64,000 bases of DNA from Marinimicrobium hydrolyticum. Its GTDB lineage: Bacteria > Pseudomonadota > Gammaproteobacteria > Pseudomonadales > Cellvibrionaceae. Position 1 is the stretch's first letter. The number at the start of each line of letters is the position of its first letter. The position numbers and the translations under genes are program-made. Where the stretch lies: NCBI RefSeq assembly GCF_030848505.1, contig NZ_JAVDDU010000002.1, positions 124,001-188,000 of the forward strand, read 5' to 3'. The notes below the pieces were generated by a model that saw only the letters and a list, made by a program, of their open reading frames with translations, was not told the origin of the DNA and did not search any database. Positions 18,701 to 25,213 of the stretch are shown in pieces.

Positions 18701-19184
18701 CCTCATACTTATCATCATCGTCTGACCAGACATAGAAATCCCGCTCGGGAGAACCCGGCGGTGCCTTGCGCGCGCGCTGAAACCACGGGTGCTGATCGGA
18801 GGTATGGTTGATCACCAACTCAGTAATAATACGCAACCCACGCTGGTGCGCCTCATCAATAAAGCGCTTAACATCATCAATCGTGCCGTAGTCCGGGTGC
18901 ACGCCGTAGTAGTCCGCAATATCGTAGCCATCGTCGCGCAAAGGGCTCGGGTAAAAAGGCAGCAGCCAAATCGTGTTCACGCCCAATGACGCAATGTAGT
19001 CGAGCTTCTCAATGACGCCGGGAAAGTCGCCAATACCGTCATTGTTGGAGTCGAAAAAGGACTTAACGTGCAACTGATAGATGATAGCGTCCTTGTACCA
19101 AGTCGCCTCCTGCGATAGCACGGCTTGGGAAGCAAAGTTGACGTTTGATCCTCGAGTTTCTGTGGTCCGCTCTGTGTTCAGCAC
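15723..19184 (-). CDS. treS: Trehalose synthase-maltokinase fusion (TreS-Mak/Pep2)
   Basis: Predicted 1153-aa bifunctional enzyme. The N-terminal GH13 domain (about residues 25-560) interconverts trehalose and maltose, with motifs DGLRLDAVPYL, LLAEANQWPED and LRNHDELTLEM. The C-terminal half (about 590-1145) is a maltokinase: its start KRRWFGAKGE, HGDLHLGQILV (catalytic loop) and FFIDFEGEP (metal-binding DFE) are the expected kinase motifs. Together they convert trehalose to maltose 1-phosphate, the donor for GlgE. The start is a GTG 3 bases after the glgE stop, served by GGAGGG inside the glgE end, so translation is tightly coupled. Confidence 0.96.
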   Translation of the reverse strand: MLNTERTTETRGSNVNFASQAVLSQEATWYKDAIIYQLHVKSFFDSNNDGIGDFPGVIEKLDYIASLGVNTIWLLPFYPSPLRDDGYDIADYYGVHPDYGTIDDVKRFIDEAHQRGLRIITELVINHTSDQHPWFQRARKAPPGSPERDFYVWSDDDDKYEGTRIIFLDTENSNWTWDPEAKAYFWHRFYSHQPDLNFDNPEVLKAVIDAMNYWLDMGVDGLRLDAVPYLVEREGTNNENLPETHDILKIIRAEVDEKFPGRLLLAEANQWPEDTQEYFGEGDECHMAFHFPLMPRMYMALAQEDRFPITDILRQTPVIPENCQWAIFLRNHDELTLEMVTDRERDYLWDQYASEGRARLNLGIRRRLAPLMQRDRRRIELLNSLLFSMPGTPVIYYGDELSMGDNIYLGDRDGVRTPMQWSPDRNGGFSKADPSRLMLPAVMDPLYGYSAVNVEAQARDSHSILNWMRLMLDVRKQHPSFGRGSFKMLYPANRRILAYIREYQHPDGGETETILCLANMSRTAQAVELDLSAYAGLVPLEMTGGSTFPPIGELNYLLTLAPYGFYWFLLAHETKYPEWYTPPPEPLPDYLTLVLRSGVMDVLEPPLKDSLEQDILPAYLAKRRWFGAKGEVIKGDRLIHQASLPHSANNGSGAELENILLTEIEVDVGQHKQSYQIPMAIFFEDGHVSALAHQLTLARVRRRQRVGVLTDAVVSDELTKSIVELLYKGLDKPNGIRLSDVARVPKGHDDLIFRPTDELRKLELNAPGLEIRTLSVEQSNSSVIVGEQAVLKLLRRTFPGAHPEVDMSGALTEGGFANTAPLLGYVCRNDEQGEPTVLAVLQGYIPNQGNGWEWMLEHLDRLNEDRASIKSPELSEEVIDAEISSREQEALAELERLASAIGKRLGEMHCVLAKAGPSPAFSAEKTDQSMCDQWVTTVQSQIDLAFSSLQRLDPGVLGRQDVELVESLLKHRDELRLVVRNLAEMGKGSLLFRIHGDLHLGQILVAQDDAFFIDFEGEPTRPVIERVGKSSPFRDVAGVLRSLDYAAATASEHTSVVDNEMAFEKHQEFLKRFRECTMAAFVGAYQEAANEVSHAWDSTAGRQALISLFTLEKAAYEIDYEVTNRPDWVHIPLRGLAEIARRMDVRIDQTTTH

Positions 19185-19187
19185 AAG

Positions 19188-21389
19188 TTACGCCCTCCGA
19201 GGCTGAAGTCTCCAAATGGCAAAAGGAATTTCCTGGGGATTGAAGTACCAATGCTGCCGGTGACCGTGCCACTGAAAATGCTGATCCCGCATTAGCTCAG
19301 TCACGTCGAAACGAATATCCCCATGCAGATCAAATTGCTCCACGGGCAGCTCAAGATCGACTTCCTGTCCGTGATGGGGGTCTAGACTGATAGCCACCAG
19401 TATAAAATTGCGTCGATCGGGAGTTGATTTGCCAAAGTACAAAACCTGATCGTTCGAGCTTTCGTAAAATTGCACATGCAGGTGCGAGTGCAGTGCCGGA
19501 TTCTCCTTGCGAATGGCATTAAGGCGGCTGATCTCCTGCACGATGTTGCCGGGAGCGTCGAAATCTCTGGGGCGTATCTCGTATTTTTCGGAGTTCAGAT
19601 ACTCCTCCTTGCCCGGCAATGGTGCGGATTCGCAATATTCGAAGCCGCTGTAAACACCCCACAAGCCCGACAGGGTGGACGCCAGGGCGGCCCGTATCAA
19701 AAATCCCGGACGCCCGGCCGTCTGTAGGAAGAAGGGATTGATATCCGGGGTATTCACGAAGAAGTTAGGCCGGTAGTAGTCTTTCACCTCCGTGGTACTG
19801 AGTTCCGTCAAGTATTCGGTCAGCTCCTTTTTGGAGTTACGCCAGATAAAATAGGTATAACTTTGGGAAAAACCAATTTTGGCGAGGCTGTACATCATCG
19901 CTGGCCGAGTGAACGCCTCCGACAGAAAAATGGCCTCAGGGTGTCGGCTGCGCACATCGGCAATCAGCCACTCCCAAAAGGCCAGCGGCTTGGTGTGAGG
20001 GTTATCGACGCGAAAGATCTTCACGCCCTCAGAGATCCAATAGAGCACGATATCGCGCCAAGCCAGCCACATGTCAGGCTTGGCCTTCTCCGCGTAAAAA
20101 TCTACGTTCACAATATCCTGGTATTTTTTGGGCGGATTCTCCGCATAGCGAATGGATCCGTCCGGTCGCCATGAAAACCATTCCGGGTGCTCTTTCAACC
20201 ACGGGTGGTCCGGCGCGCATTGAATGGCAAAATCCAGTGCCAGCTCTAATCCGTACTCACGCGCTGCATCACGTAGCCGACGAAAACTTTCAATACCACC
20301 GAGCTCGGAATAGACCGCATCATGCCCACCCTCCGGACTGCCAATGGCATAAGGGCTGCCTGGGTCGCCCGTTTTGGCCTCTAGGGTATTGTTGCGGCCC
20401 TTGCGGTTGCGCTCTCCAATCGGGTGGATGGGCGGAAAATACAGCACATCAAAACCCATGGCTTGAATGGCGGGCAGGCGCGAAATAACGTCGTCAAAGG
20501 TACCGTGATTGTTCACCGAATCGGTGATGGAGCGCGGGAATAGCTCGTACCAAGCGCTGTAACCCGCGGCGGTGCGCTCCACATCCACCAACAACGGACG
20601 GGAGCGAGAGGCAAAGTGGTGCGGCTCCAAAACTTCCACCGCTTCAGCCAGCGAGGGGTCCAGCAAAAGCTGGGCTTTTTGTTCGGTGCGCTCTTCCTGT
20701 TCCAACTGCTCTAAGCAATCGCGCAGATAAAGTTCAGCATGCTCACGAGACATGACTCTGTGCGAGATTATTCGGCCCGGCGGCTCTTCTCGCTTACTTT
20801 CCGGCAGCTTGTCCTGCGCTTTTGCATAATCGCGGATGTCATTCAGAAGAATCTGGCCTTCCTCCACTTCCAGGCTTACAGGAATGCCGGCGTAAAACTT
20901 TTGATGCAGTTCATGGTGATAGTTTTGCCATCGATCCAACCACGCTTCGATCACAAATTCGTGGAGGCCGGTTTTGGCGGGAGTGAATTGGGACGACCAA
21001 TGGTCATTACCCAGCAGCGACATGGGGCGGCTGTGCCACTGATTAGCCTCAGTTTCTTTCCACAACACCCGAGCCGCGAGGCGGTTGTGCCCGTCAGTGA
21101 ATATTCTCGCGTTAACAATTAAGGTCTGCCCTACTACACCTTTAGCAGGATAACGGCCTTCATCCACGCTGGGCGTAATCCGGTCAATCAGCACCCTAGG
21201 CTGCGCAATTGCCTCTTCGACGCTAAGCGTCGCGCTCGCACTTGTACCGCTCTCCTGCGCGGGTGCTCGCGTCGCTTTAGCGCCAACTTTCTTCTTTGTG
21301 GCCGTTTTTGATTTTTTCACAGGGGGCGCGTGTGAGCCATTGCCCTGCTTTTTTCGACCCAAGGAATCTTCAGTGTACGAGCCTGGCAT
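19188..21389 (-). CDS. glgE: GlgE maltosyltransferase
   Basis: Predicted 733-aa GH13 enzyme that transfers maltose from maltose 1-phosphate onto alpha-1,4 glucans. After a Lys/Ala-rich tail (about residues 1-60) comes the family N-terminal segment ITPSVDEGRYPAKG. Active-site motifs are IFRVDNPHTKPLAFWEW (nucleophile Asp) and FLSEAFTRPAMM (acid/base Glu). It is the first gene of the three-gene operon. AGGAGG lies 7 bases upstream of the ATG. The long basic tail with KKSKTATKKKVGAKATRAP is unlike the compact N terminus of usual GlgE proteins and its role is unknown. No trehalose-making otsAB or treXYZ genes are in the window, so trehalose must come from elsewhere or from uptake. Confidence 0.96.
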   Translation of the reverse strand: MPGSYTEDSLGRKKQGNGSHAPPVKKSKTATKKKVGAKATRAPAQESGTSASATLSVEEAIAQPRVLIDRITPSVDEGRYPAKGVVGQTLIVNARIFTDGHNRLAARVLWKETEANQWHSRPMSLLGNDHWSSQFTPAKTGLHEFVIEAWLDRWQNYHHELHQKFYAGIPVSLEVEEGQILLNDIRDYAKAQDKLPESKREEPPGRIISHRVMSREHAELYLRDCLEQLEQEERTEQKAQLLLDPSLAEAVEVLEPHHFASRSRPLLVDVERTAAGYSAWYELFPRSITDSVNNHGTFDDVISRLPAIQAMGFDVLYFPPIHPIGERNRKGRNNTLEAKTGDPGSPYAIGSPEGGHDAVYSELGGIESFRRLRDAAREYGLELALDFAIQCAPDHPWLKEHPEWFSWRPDGSIRYAENPPKKYQDIVNVDFYAEKAKPDMWLAWRDIVLYWISEGVKIFRVDNPHTKPLAFWEWLIADVRSRHPEAIFLSEAFTRPAMMYSLAKIGFSQSYTYFIWRNSKKELTEYLTELSTTEVKDYYRPNFFVNTPDINPFFLQTAGRPGFLIRAALASTLSGLWGVYSGFEYCESAPLPGKEEYLNSEKYEIRPRDFDAPGNIVQEISRLNAIRKENPALHSHLHVQFYESSNDQVLYFGKSTPDRRNFILVAISLDPHHGQEVDLELPVEQFDLHGDIRFDVTELMRDQHFQWHGHRQHWYFNPQEIPFAIWRLQPRRA

Positions 21390-21674
21390 AGTGGAGCCTC
21401 CTCATGCGCAACGCCCACTCGCTTCCTCATCGAACGTACAAGAAGCGTGACGCACTCAGTGAAGATCGCCATCGTCGAGGATTACCTCCGCCCAATAGTC
21501 GGACAGCCTTCCCGTCTTCCTGAGCTTGTAAGGCGTTACATCTATTGGCATGAATGCCGTCCCTTAAAGGACAGCACGGTGTAGAAAAATCGGGAACTGA
21601 TATTGAAGCTGCAAGAACCCTGCCGCGCAAAAAAAGCCTTGAACTGTGAGTAAGCCGACGCCATGGCCGTTCAA

Positions 21675-21725
21675 GCGTGACGATTCACGCCACTTTGGGC
21701 GCGTCTTTCAATGTGTGCGACACAT
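21675..21725. promoter_or_regulatory. Two adjacent palindromes in the glgE upstream region
   Basis: GCGTGA-CGAT-TCACGC (21675-21690) and ATGTGT-GCG-ACACAT (21711-21725) are perfect inverted repeats 36 bases apart centre to centre. They lie about 290-340 bases upstream of the glgE start. They could be operators for a dimeric regulator of the glgE operon. The regulator is not identified. Confidence 0.35.
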
Positions 21726-22047
21726 CGTTCAACTCATGCGCACATCGATGAAATCGCGACTTGTAAGATTCACGCAGATGCGTTGCAAATTTTACAAATT
21801 CGACGTCGGGACCGTTTTCGAACTTCAAGAGCGTCGAATTTTTTTACGCCTCTTCAGCGTTTGAGGCACATGAATCGACTAAGGGATTGATTTGTGAAGA
21901 CTTACTGTTCTGGTTCGTTTATTGCTTAACATTGCGGGTATATGGGCATCAGGATTGTGGGACTGCAGCCCCTCAAGTGCATTGAAGGCGCAGGAAGGAT
22001 GGGCTTCATGTTGTCAGAGCAAAAACGTTAAGTTAAGGTTGCCTCCC

Positions 22048-22063
22048 TGTGACTCACATCACA
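22048..22063. promoter_or_regulatory. Perfect CRP/Vfr-type binding site
   Basis: TGTGACTCACATCACA matches TGTGA-N6-TCACA, the consensus for cAMP receptor proteins, at all ten fixed positions. It is 270 bases upstream of the small gene at 22333 and about 660 bases upstream of glgE, in a gap with no coding sequence. A CRP site this far from both genes suggests an unmapped promoter or small RNA nearby. Confidence 0.6.
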
Positions 22064-22239
22064 CTTTCAACTATTGGTTGACGGCCGAAAGGGAAGCACC
22101 AATCTGCCCTAAAAAAGGGCAATTCGCGAAGATGCACGACAATCCCTGCCAATTCGGTAATTCCTACAGGGCGTTGTACGACGAGTGCGGACTCGGGCCA
22201 TAAATCAGCCGCGTTTAGGATACTCGGCGCCGCTTGACT

Positions 22240-22255
22240 TGGCGTCACGGTTGCC
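22240..22255 (+). promoter_or_regulatory. Possible sigma54 (-24/-12) promoter
   Basis: TGGCGTCACGGTTGCC has the required GG-N10-GC spacing and the TGG and TTGC cores, but differs from the TGGCACG ideal at the -24 side. It would start transcription near 22266, about 65 bases before the first cysteine-protein gene. No clear NtrC-type sites are seen upstream. Confidence 0.35.
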
Positions 22256-22332
22256 TAGTATTGGGCAGAATTAGGGACCAAACGAAGATTCAGGATTCGG
22301 GGCCGTAAGCCCCCAGCTAAGGAGTAGGCATT

Positions 22333-22677
22333 ATGCCTCTACGGCATACACTTAGAGCCCGTATTTGTCAGTTTCGAATGAGCCCCAACTACCCCCTGGG
22401 TGATTTTGTCGACTGGGCCAATGAGCAGGAGCTGGATAAATCAGAGCTACTAAAGAGATTGGATGAGCTACAAACGATTCTGGATCTGGAAGCGGAAGCG
22501 CTGAGGCGCCACGGGCAATCCAAAAGCGTTTTGCATCTGGTGCAACAGGAGTACTGGTGCTTTTACTGCGAGCAGATTCGAGCCTATTACCGAACGCTCC
22601 TTAAACACCCCGAGTGCGCTGGCCGACTGGCCGTGATCCGTCGAATGTCCCATGAGCGCAAACCCCGTAGTCTTTAG
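22333..22677 (+). CDS. Small cysteine-motif protein, paralogue 1
   Basis: Predicted 114-aa soluble protein that I do not recognise. It is mostly helical and charged. It shares with the protein at 23867 the segments RICQ (residues 10-13 in both), a PLxD/W pair, LExExEALR near residue 52-58, and the signature QQEYWCFYC at 71-79 followed by IRAYYRTLLKH. The two cysteines of WCxYC form a CxxC that could bind metal or be redox-active. A strong AAGGAG is 8 bases upstream of the ATG. It has a basic C-terminal tail (RRMSHERKPRS) absent from its paralogue. Genuine coding is supported by the conserved pairing with the second copy. Confidence 0.8.
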   Translation: MPLRHTLRARICQFRMSPNYPLGDFVDWANEQELDKSELLKRLDELQTILDLEAEALRRHGQSKSVLHLVQQEYWCFYCEQIRAYYRTLLKHPECAGRLAVIRRMSHERKPRSL

Positions 22678-22832
22678 TGGCTCCATCGACCCACGGGAGA
22701 GCCCATCGCCGACCACCTCTTATTCAATGCCGGGATTTTGACGAGCCCCTGTAACGACAGTGCTAGCCGCCGCGGGAACAACCCCTCCGAGATTAATCTT
22801 CACCGCTGGGCGTTAAAAGCAGGAGAACGACG

Positions 22833-23333
22833 ATTTTTATCATTCGAAAAGCCAGAGAAGCTGACCTCAACGCCATGCTCTCTCTAATTCAGGCAAAAGC
22901 ACGGCTTGACGCTTGTGCGGATGCCTTGCAGTCAAGGAGCTCAGACATCAAAGCGGCGTTTTTTTCCGAAACGCCGGCAGCCTACGCTTTACTTGCCGAT
23001 TTGGGCGGGGAGATCGTAGGCTTGGTTACCTATTATTTTAGCTATTCCACATTTCTTGGTAGACGTGGTATTTGGGTGGATGACCTATACGTTTATCCTG
23101 ACTATCGCGAACAGGGTATTGGTAAGGCACTTGCTGGGGCGCTCTGCAAGGTCGCCATTGAAACAGGCTGCACCCGAGTCGACAGCACCGTACCCATAGA
23201 AATTGAAAATGAAAAAGTGCTCCGCCACGTGTTAGGCGCGCGCGTGTTCGAGGAACTGCGCCACATTCGAATCAATGAGCCGGGCATGAAGAAATTGGCA
23301 AGGGCTGCTGAGGGTGTTTTCGCCGGGCAGTGA
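22833..23333 (+). CDS. GNAT-family acetyltransferase with probable ATT start
   Basis: Predicted 166-aa acetyl-CoA-dependent N-acetyltransferase. The fold's first strand IFIIRKAREADL, the strand LLADLGGEIVGLVTYYF, and the acetyl-CoA loop DYREQGIGKAL (about residues 91-101) are all present. The first ATG, at 22875, would delete strand 1. Upstream in-frame codons include no ATG, GTG or TTG before the stop at 22794. AGGAG at 22821-22825 sits 7 bases before the ATT at 22833, which is the best fit. The centre VDDLYVYPDYREQGIG resembles the spermidine/diamine acetyltransferase type, so a polyamine or small amine substrate is possible. It lies between the two paralogous cysteine-protein genes. Confidence 0.75.
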   Translation: MFIIRKAREADLNAMLSLIQAKARLDACADALQSRSSDIKAAFFSETPAAYALLADLGGEIVGLVTYYFSYSTFLGRRGIWVDDLYVYPDYREQGIGKALAGALCKVAIETGCTRVDSTVPIEIENEKVLRHVLGARVFEELRHIRINEPGMKKLARAAEGVFAGQ

Positions 23334-23488
23334 TGCCGACAGGCTGACGCGTATACCCTTTTTCTTCGAACCGGTATAGCGTAGGCTGCGCGCACAGATA
23401 TATGAGTGAGATACAAAGGAGATTAACGGGCGGGATTGGCGCCAATAGTAGAGATGCGGGCGCCGTCACCTGAAGAGCGGCTGCCATC

Positions 23489-23653
23489 TCAGCTCTGGCT
23501 TTTAAGCTTAAGCTTCTTCCGATGATCCAAGGCCTCTTCGATAAGTTTTCGGACGATCCAGCCAACCGTTCTATCGTCCTTGGCAGCTAACCCGCGAATC
23601 AGGCGATCAGTGTCCTGGTCCAATCTTACGGTCACTACAGCCTCTTTCTTCAT
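23489..23653 (-). CDS. Ribbon-helix-helix (CopG/Arc-like) small DNA-binding protein
   Basis: A 54-aa frame starting MKKEAVVTVRLDQDT and ending in a Lys-rich tail KLKLKSQS. The strand AVVTVRL (residues 5-11), first helix to about residue 25, turn KDDRT and second helix VGWIVRKLIEEALDHR (30-45) match the ribbon-helix-helix fold of antitoxins and plasmid repressors. AGGA lies 4 bases before the ATG. Such proteins bind DNA as dimers and often repress their own promoter. No toxin gene follows on the minus strand. It is convergent with the acetyltransferase gene and divergent from the second cysteine-protein gene, which it might regulate. Confidence 0.8.
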   Translation of the reverse strand: MKKEAVVTVRLDQDTDRLIRGLAAKDDRTVGWIVRKLIEEALDHRKKLKLKSQS

Positions 23654-23866
23654 GAAGTCCTACTTTTGGCCCTTACGTGCAAAATAGGCGCACGCAAATG
23701 CCTCACAATGAACACTTTTTCGCGCACACGCAACGTTTACTTAGAATACATTGAATTCTTACATTTACCGGGTTCAAACCATGGCACGTTTAGAAAAGCT
23801 CACACACCTCTGTCCAACAACATCTCTCATCAAAAGTCGTGGGCTTTACAGTAGCGGAGCGTCACC

Positions 23867-24169
23867 ATGTCCCTCATAGAAATACTGACGTCACGAATTT
23901 GCCAACAGTTTCAACTGGGAACTGACTCACCGCTCGCCGACTGCATTAGCTGGATCGACAGTTTGAACTTGGATGGCGGAACGCTTTTAAGCGCGCTGGA
24001 GGAAGTGCTGGCGCGCCTGGAGGCCGAATCTGAAGCTCTGCGCCAAGAGGTTACGCGCGACATAACTGGCAGCCCCGGCCAAGGTCATTGGCGCATCGCG
24101 CAGCACGAGTACTGGTGTTACTACTGCTCGCTGATTTGTTCTCATTATCGGGATATCGTAAAGCATTAA
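23867..24169 (+). CDS. Small cysteine-motif protein, paralogue 2
   Basis: Predicted 100-aa soluble protein of unknown function, clearly homologous to the product at 22333. Shared positions include RICQ (10-13), the PLxDxxxW segment, LEAESEALR (51-59) and QHEYWCYYC (79-87) with the helix ICSHYRDIVKH that ends the protein. The CxxC pair is C84/C87. The sequence SPGQGHW between the helix and the motif is an insertion relative to paralogue 1. GGAG lies 7 bases before the ATG. The nearby ribbon-helix-helix gene is divergent, about 215 bases away. Confidence 0.8.
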   Translation: MSLIEILTSRICQQFQLGTDSPLADCISWIDSLNLDGGTLLSALEEVLARLEAESEALRQEVTRDITGSPGQGHWRIAQHEYWCYYCSLICSHYRDIVKH

Positions 24170-24468
24170 AGCTCTTTCGCCCTAATGCGTCTCCACTGTG
24201 TAATCTAACGTCAGTTCTCCGCAACCCACCGGACTCTTGGCCATCTTTTTTTGGGATAAAGTGTGCGCATTTCAGCTTTTGTGAGGAAGCGTTGCACTTC
24301 CCATGGCGTACCCGTTGACGGGCCACAAGCACCTCCACTAACGTCCATCGTATGAGTTTGATTCTCGTTTTCTGGCCGTCTACCGACGGCTCAAAAGGCG
24401 AGAAAGAATCACTACGGACGGGCCTGAAAGGGCGGATTAATCTGGACTACTTTTGTAGGAGGTGACTC
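24170..24468. other. Leader region of the outer-membrane barrel gene
   Basis: This 299-base gap has no supported gene. It holds the long hairpin at 24362-24404 and, next to the start at 24469, an AGGAGGTGA that fully matches the anti-Shine-Dalgarno sequence. No clear promoter hexamers could be assigned. Confidence 0.45.
24362..24404 (+). promoter_or_regulatory. Long stem-loop in the leader of the outer-membrane barrel gene
   Basis: GCCGTC-TACC-GACGGC forms a perfect inner stem with a four-base loop. With one bulged base and one mismatch, the flanks 24362-24374 and 24392-24404 extend it to about 18 pairs, including G-T pairs. It ends 64 bases before the start codon. It could stabilise the message, serve as an sRNA target or terminate transcription from the gene upstream, although no T tract follows. 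Confidence 0.45.
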
Positions 24469-25056
24469 ATGAAAAACTTTCTTTTAGGCACCACTGCAGC
24501 CAGCTTGCTGGCGCTATCGGGTGCTGTTAGCGCGCAACAACAGCAACCCATAACCGTGCAAGATTTTGAAGGCTGGTACGCCGGCGCCAAAACTGGCTTG
24601 AGCCGGACTTCCATTGACGACGCCGACAGCACCGACTCCTGGACTGTCGGCTTGGAACTTGGCCACAACTGGGCCTTCATGCACGGCTGGATCGTCGGGG
24701 CGAACGTTTTCTATGACTACAACGCGTCAGAGGACCACACCCCGGATTTTATCGACGACGCTATCAATGGTGACGACTTCAGGGTGGGCACCCACGCCTA
24801 TGGCTTGAGCGGCAAACTGGGCTTTGTTGCCGGTCCGGCGATGTATTATGGCAAACTCGGCGCAGCCCGACTGGAAGCCAGGGACGATGCTGATACCAGC
24901 GGGGAAGGTCTTCACGCTGGCCTGGGCGTTGAGTTCTTGTTGGGCCCTCAATGGAGCCTAACCGGAGAATGGCTGTACACCGAAGCCGACATTGGTCCCC
25001 TCGACCAATCGCTGGACAACCATAACTTTACCGTTGGCGTTAACTTCCACTTCTAA
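24469..25056 (+). CDS. Outer-membrane beta-barrel protein
   Basis: Predicted 195-aa outer-membrane protein. A signal peptide ends at VSAQ (about residue 22). The mature part starts FEGWYAGAKTGLS and runs as alternating amphipathic strands (GWIVGANVFYDYN, MYYGKLGAARLEAR, WSLTGEWLYTEADI), ending NFTVGVNFHF with the terminal Phe typical of barrels. The layout matches eight-stranded OmpA/OmpW-like or opacity-type proteins. No peptidoglycan-binding domain follows. A perfect AGGAGGTGA precedes the ATG, so high expression is likely. Transcript end is marked by the hairpin at 25059-25089. Confidence 0.9.
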   Translation: MKNFLLGTTAASLLALSGAVSAQQQQPITVQDFEGWYAGAKTGLSRTSIDDADSTDSWTVGLELGHNWAFMHGWIVGANVFYDYNASEDHTPDFIDDAINGDDFRVGTHAYGLSGKLGFVAGPAMYYGKLGAARLEARDDADTSGEGLHAGLGVEFLLGPQWSLTGEWLYTEADIGPLDQSLDNHNFTVGVNFHF

Positions 25057-25058
25057 CC

Positions 25059-25089
25059 GGCGGCGGTGCAGTGACAACACTGCGCCGCC
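25059..25089 (+). terminator. Terminator after the outer-membrane barrel gene
   Basis: GCAGTG-ACAA-CACTGC is a perfect inner stem, extended by GGCGGC / GCCGCC with a 3-base bulge on the left side. It starts 2 bases after the stop codon, and a T-rich stretch (ATTCTTGCTTTT) follows. Confidence 0.75.
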
Positions 25090-25213
25090 CCATTCTTGCT
25101 TTTATCACACTTGATAGCGCTACCACGGAGACCCGGCTCCCGCCTCGCTTCATGGCGCCAAAATCCTCGTACTTTCGCGTTTTATGGGCTATCCTCAATG
25201 AACTACAGTCCGG

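Larger units (their letters stand above)
21390..22332. other. Gene-poor 943-base region between glgE and the first cysteine-protein gene
   Basis: No convincing protein gene is seen on either strand. The possible frames of 60-95 residues lack ribosome-binding sites and recognisable sequence. The region must hold the glgE promoter (minus strand) and the promoter of the plus-strand gene at 22333. It contains two small palindromes (21675-21690 and 21711-21725), a perfect CRP-type site (22048-22063) and a sigma54-like sequence (22240-22255). An unannotated small RNA is possible. Confidence 0.5.

Noticed and set aside
22833-23653. The acetyltransferase and the ribbon-helix-helix protein as a TacAT/AtaRT-type toxin-antitoxin pair.
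   Set aside because: The two genes are convergent and not in one operon. In known pairs the antitoxin precedes the toxin on the same strand. The acetyltransferase also looks more like a small-amine type than a tRNA-acetylating toxin.
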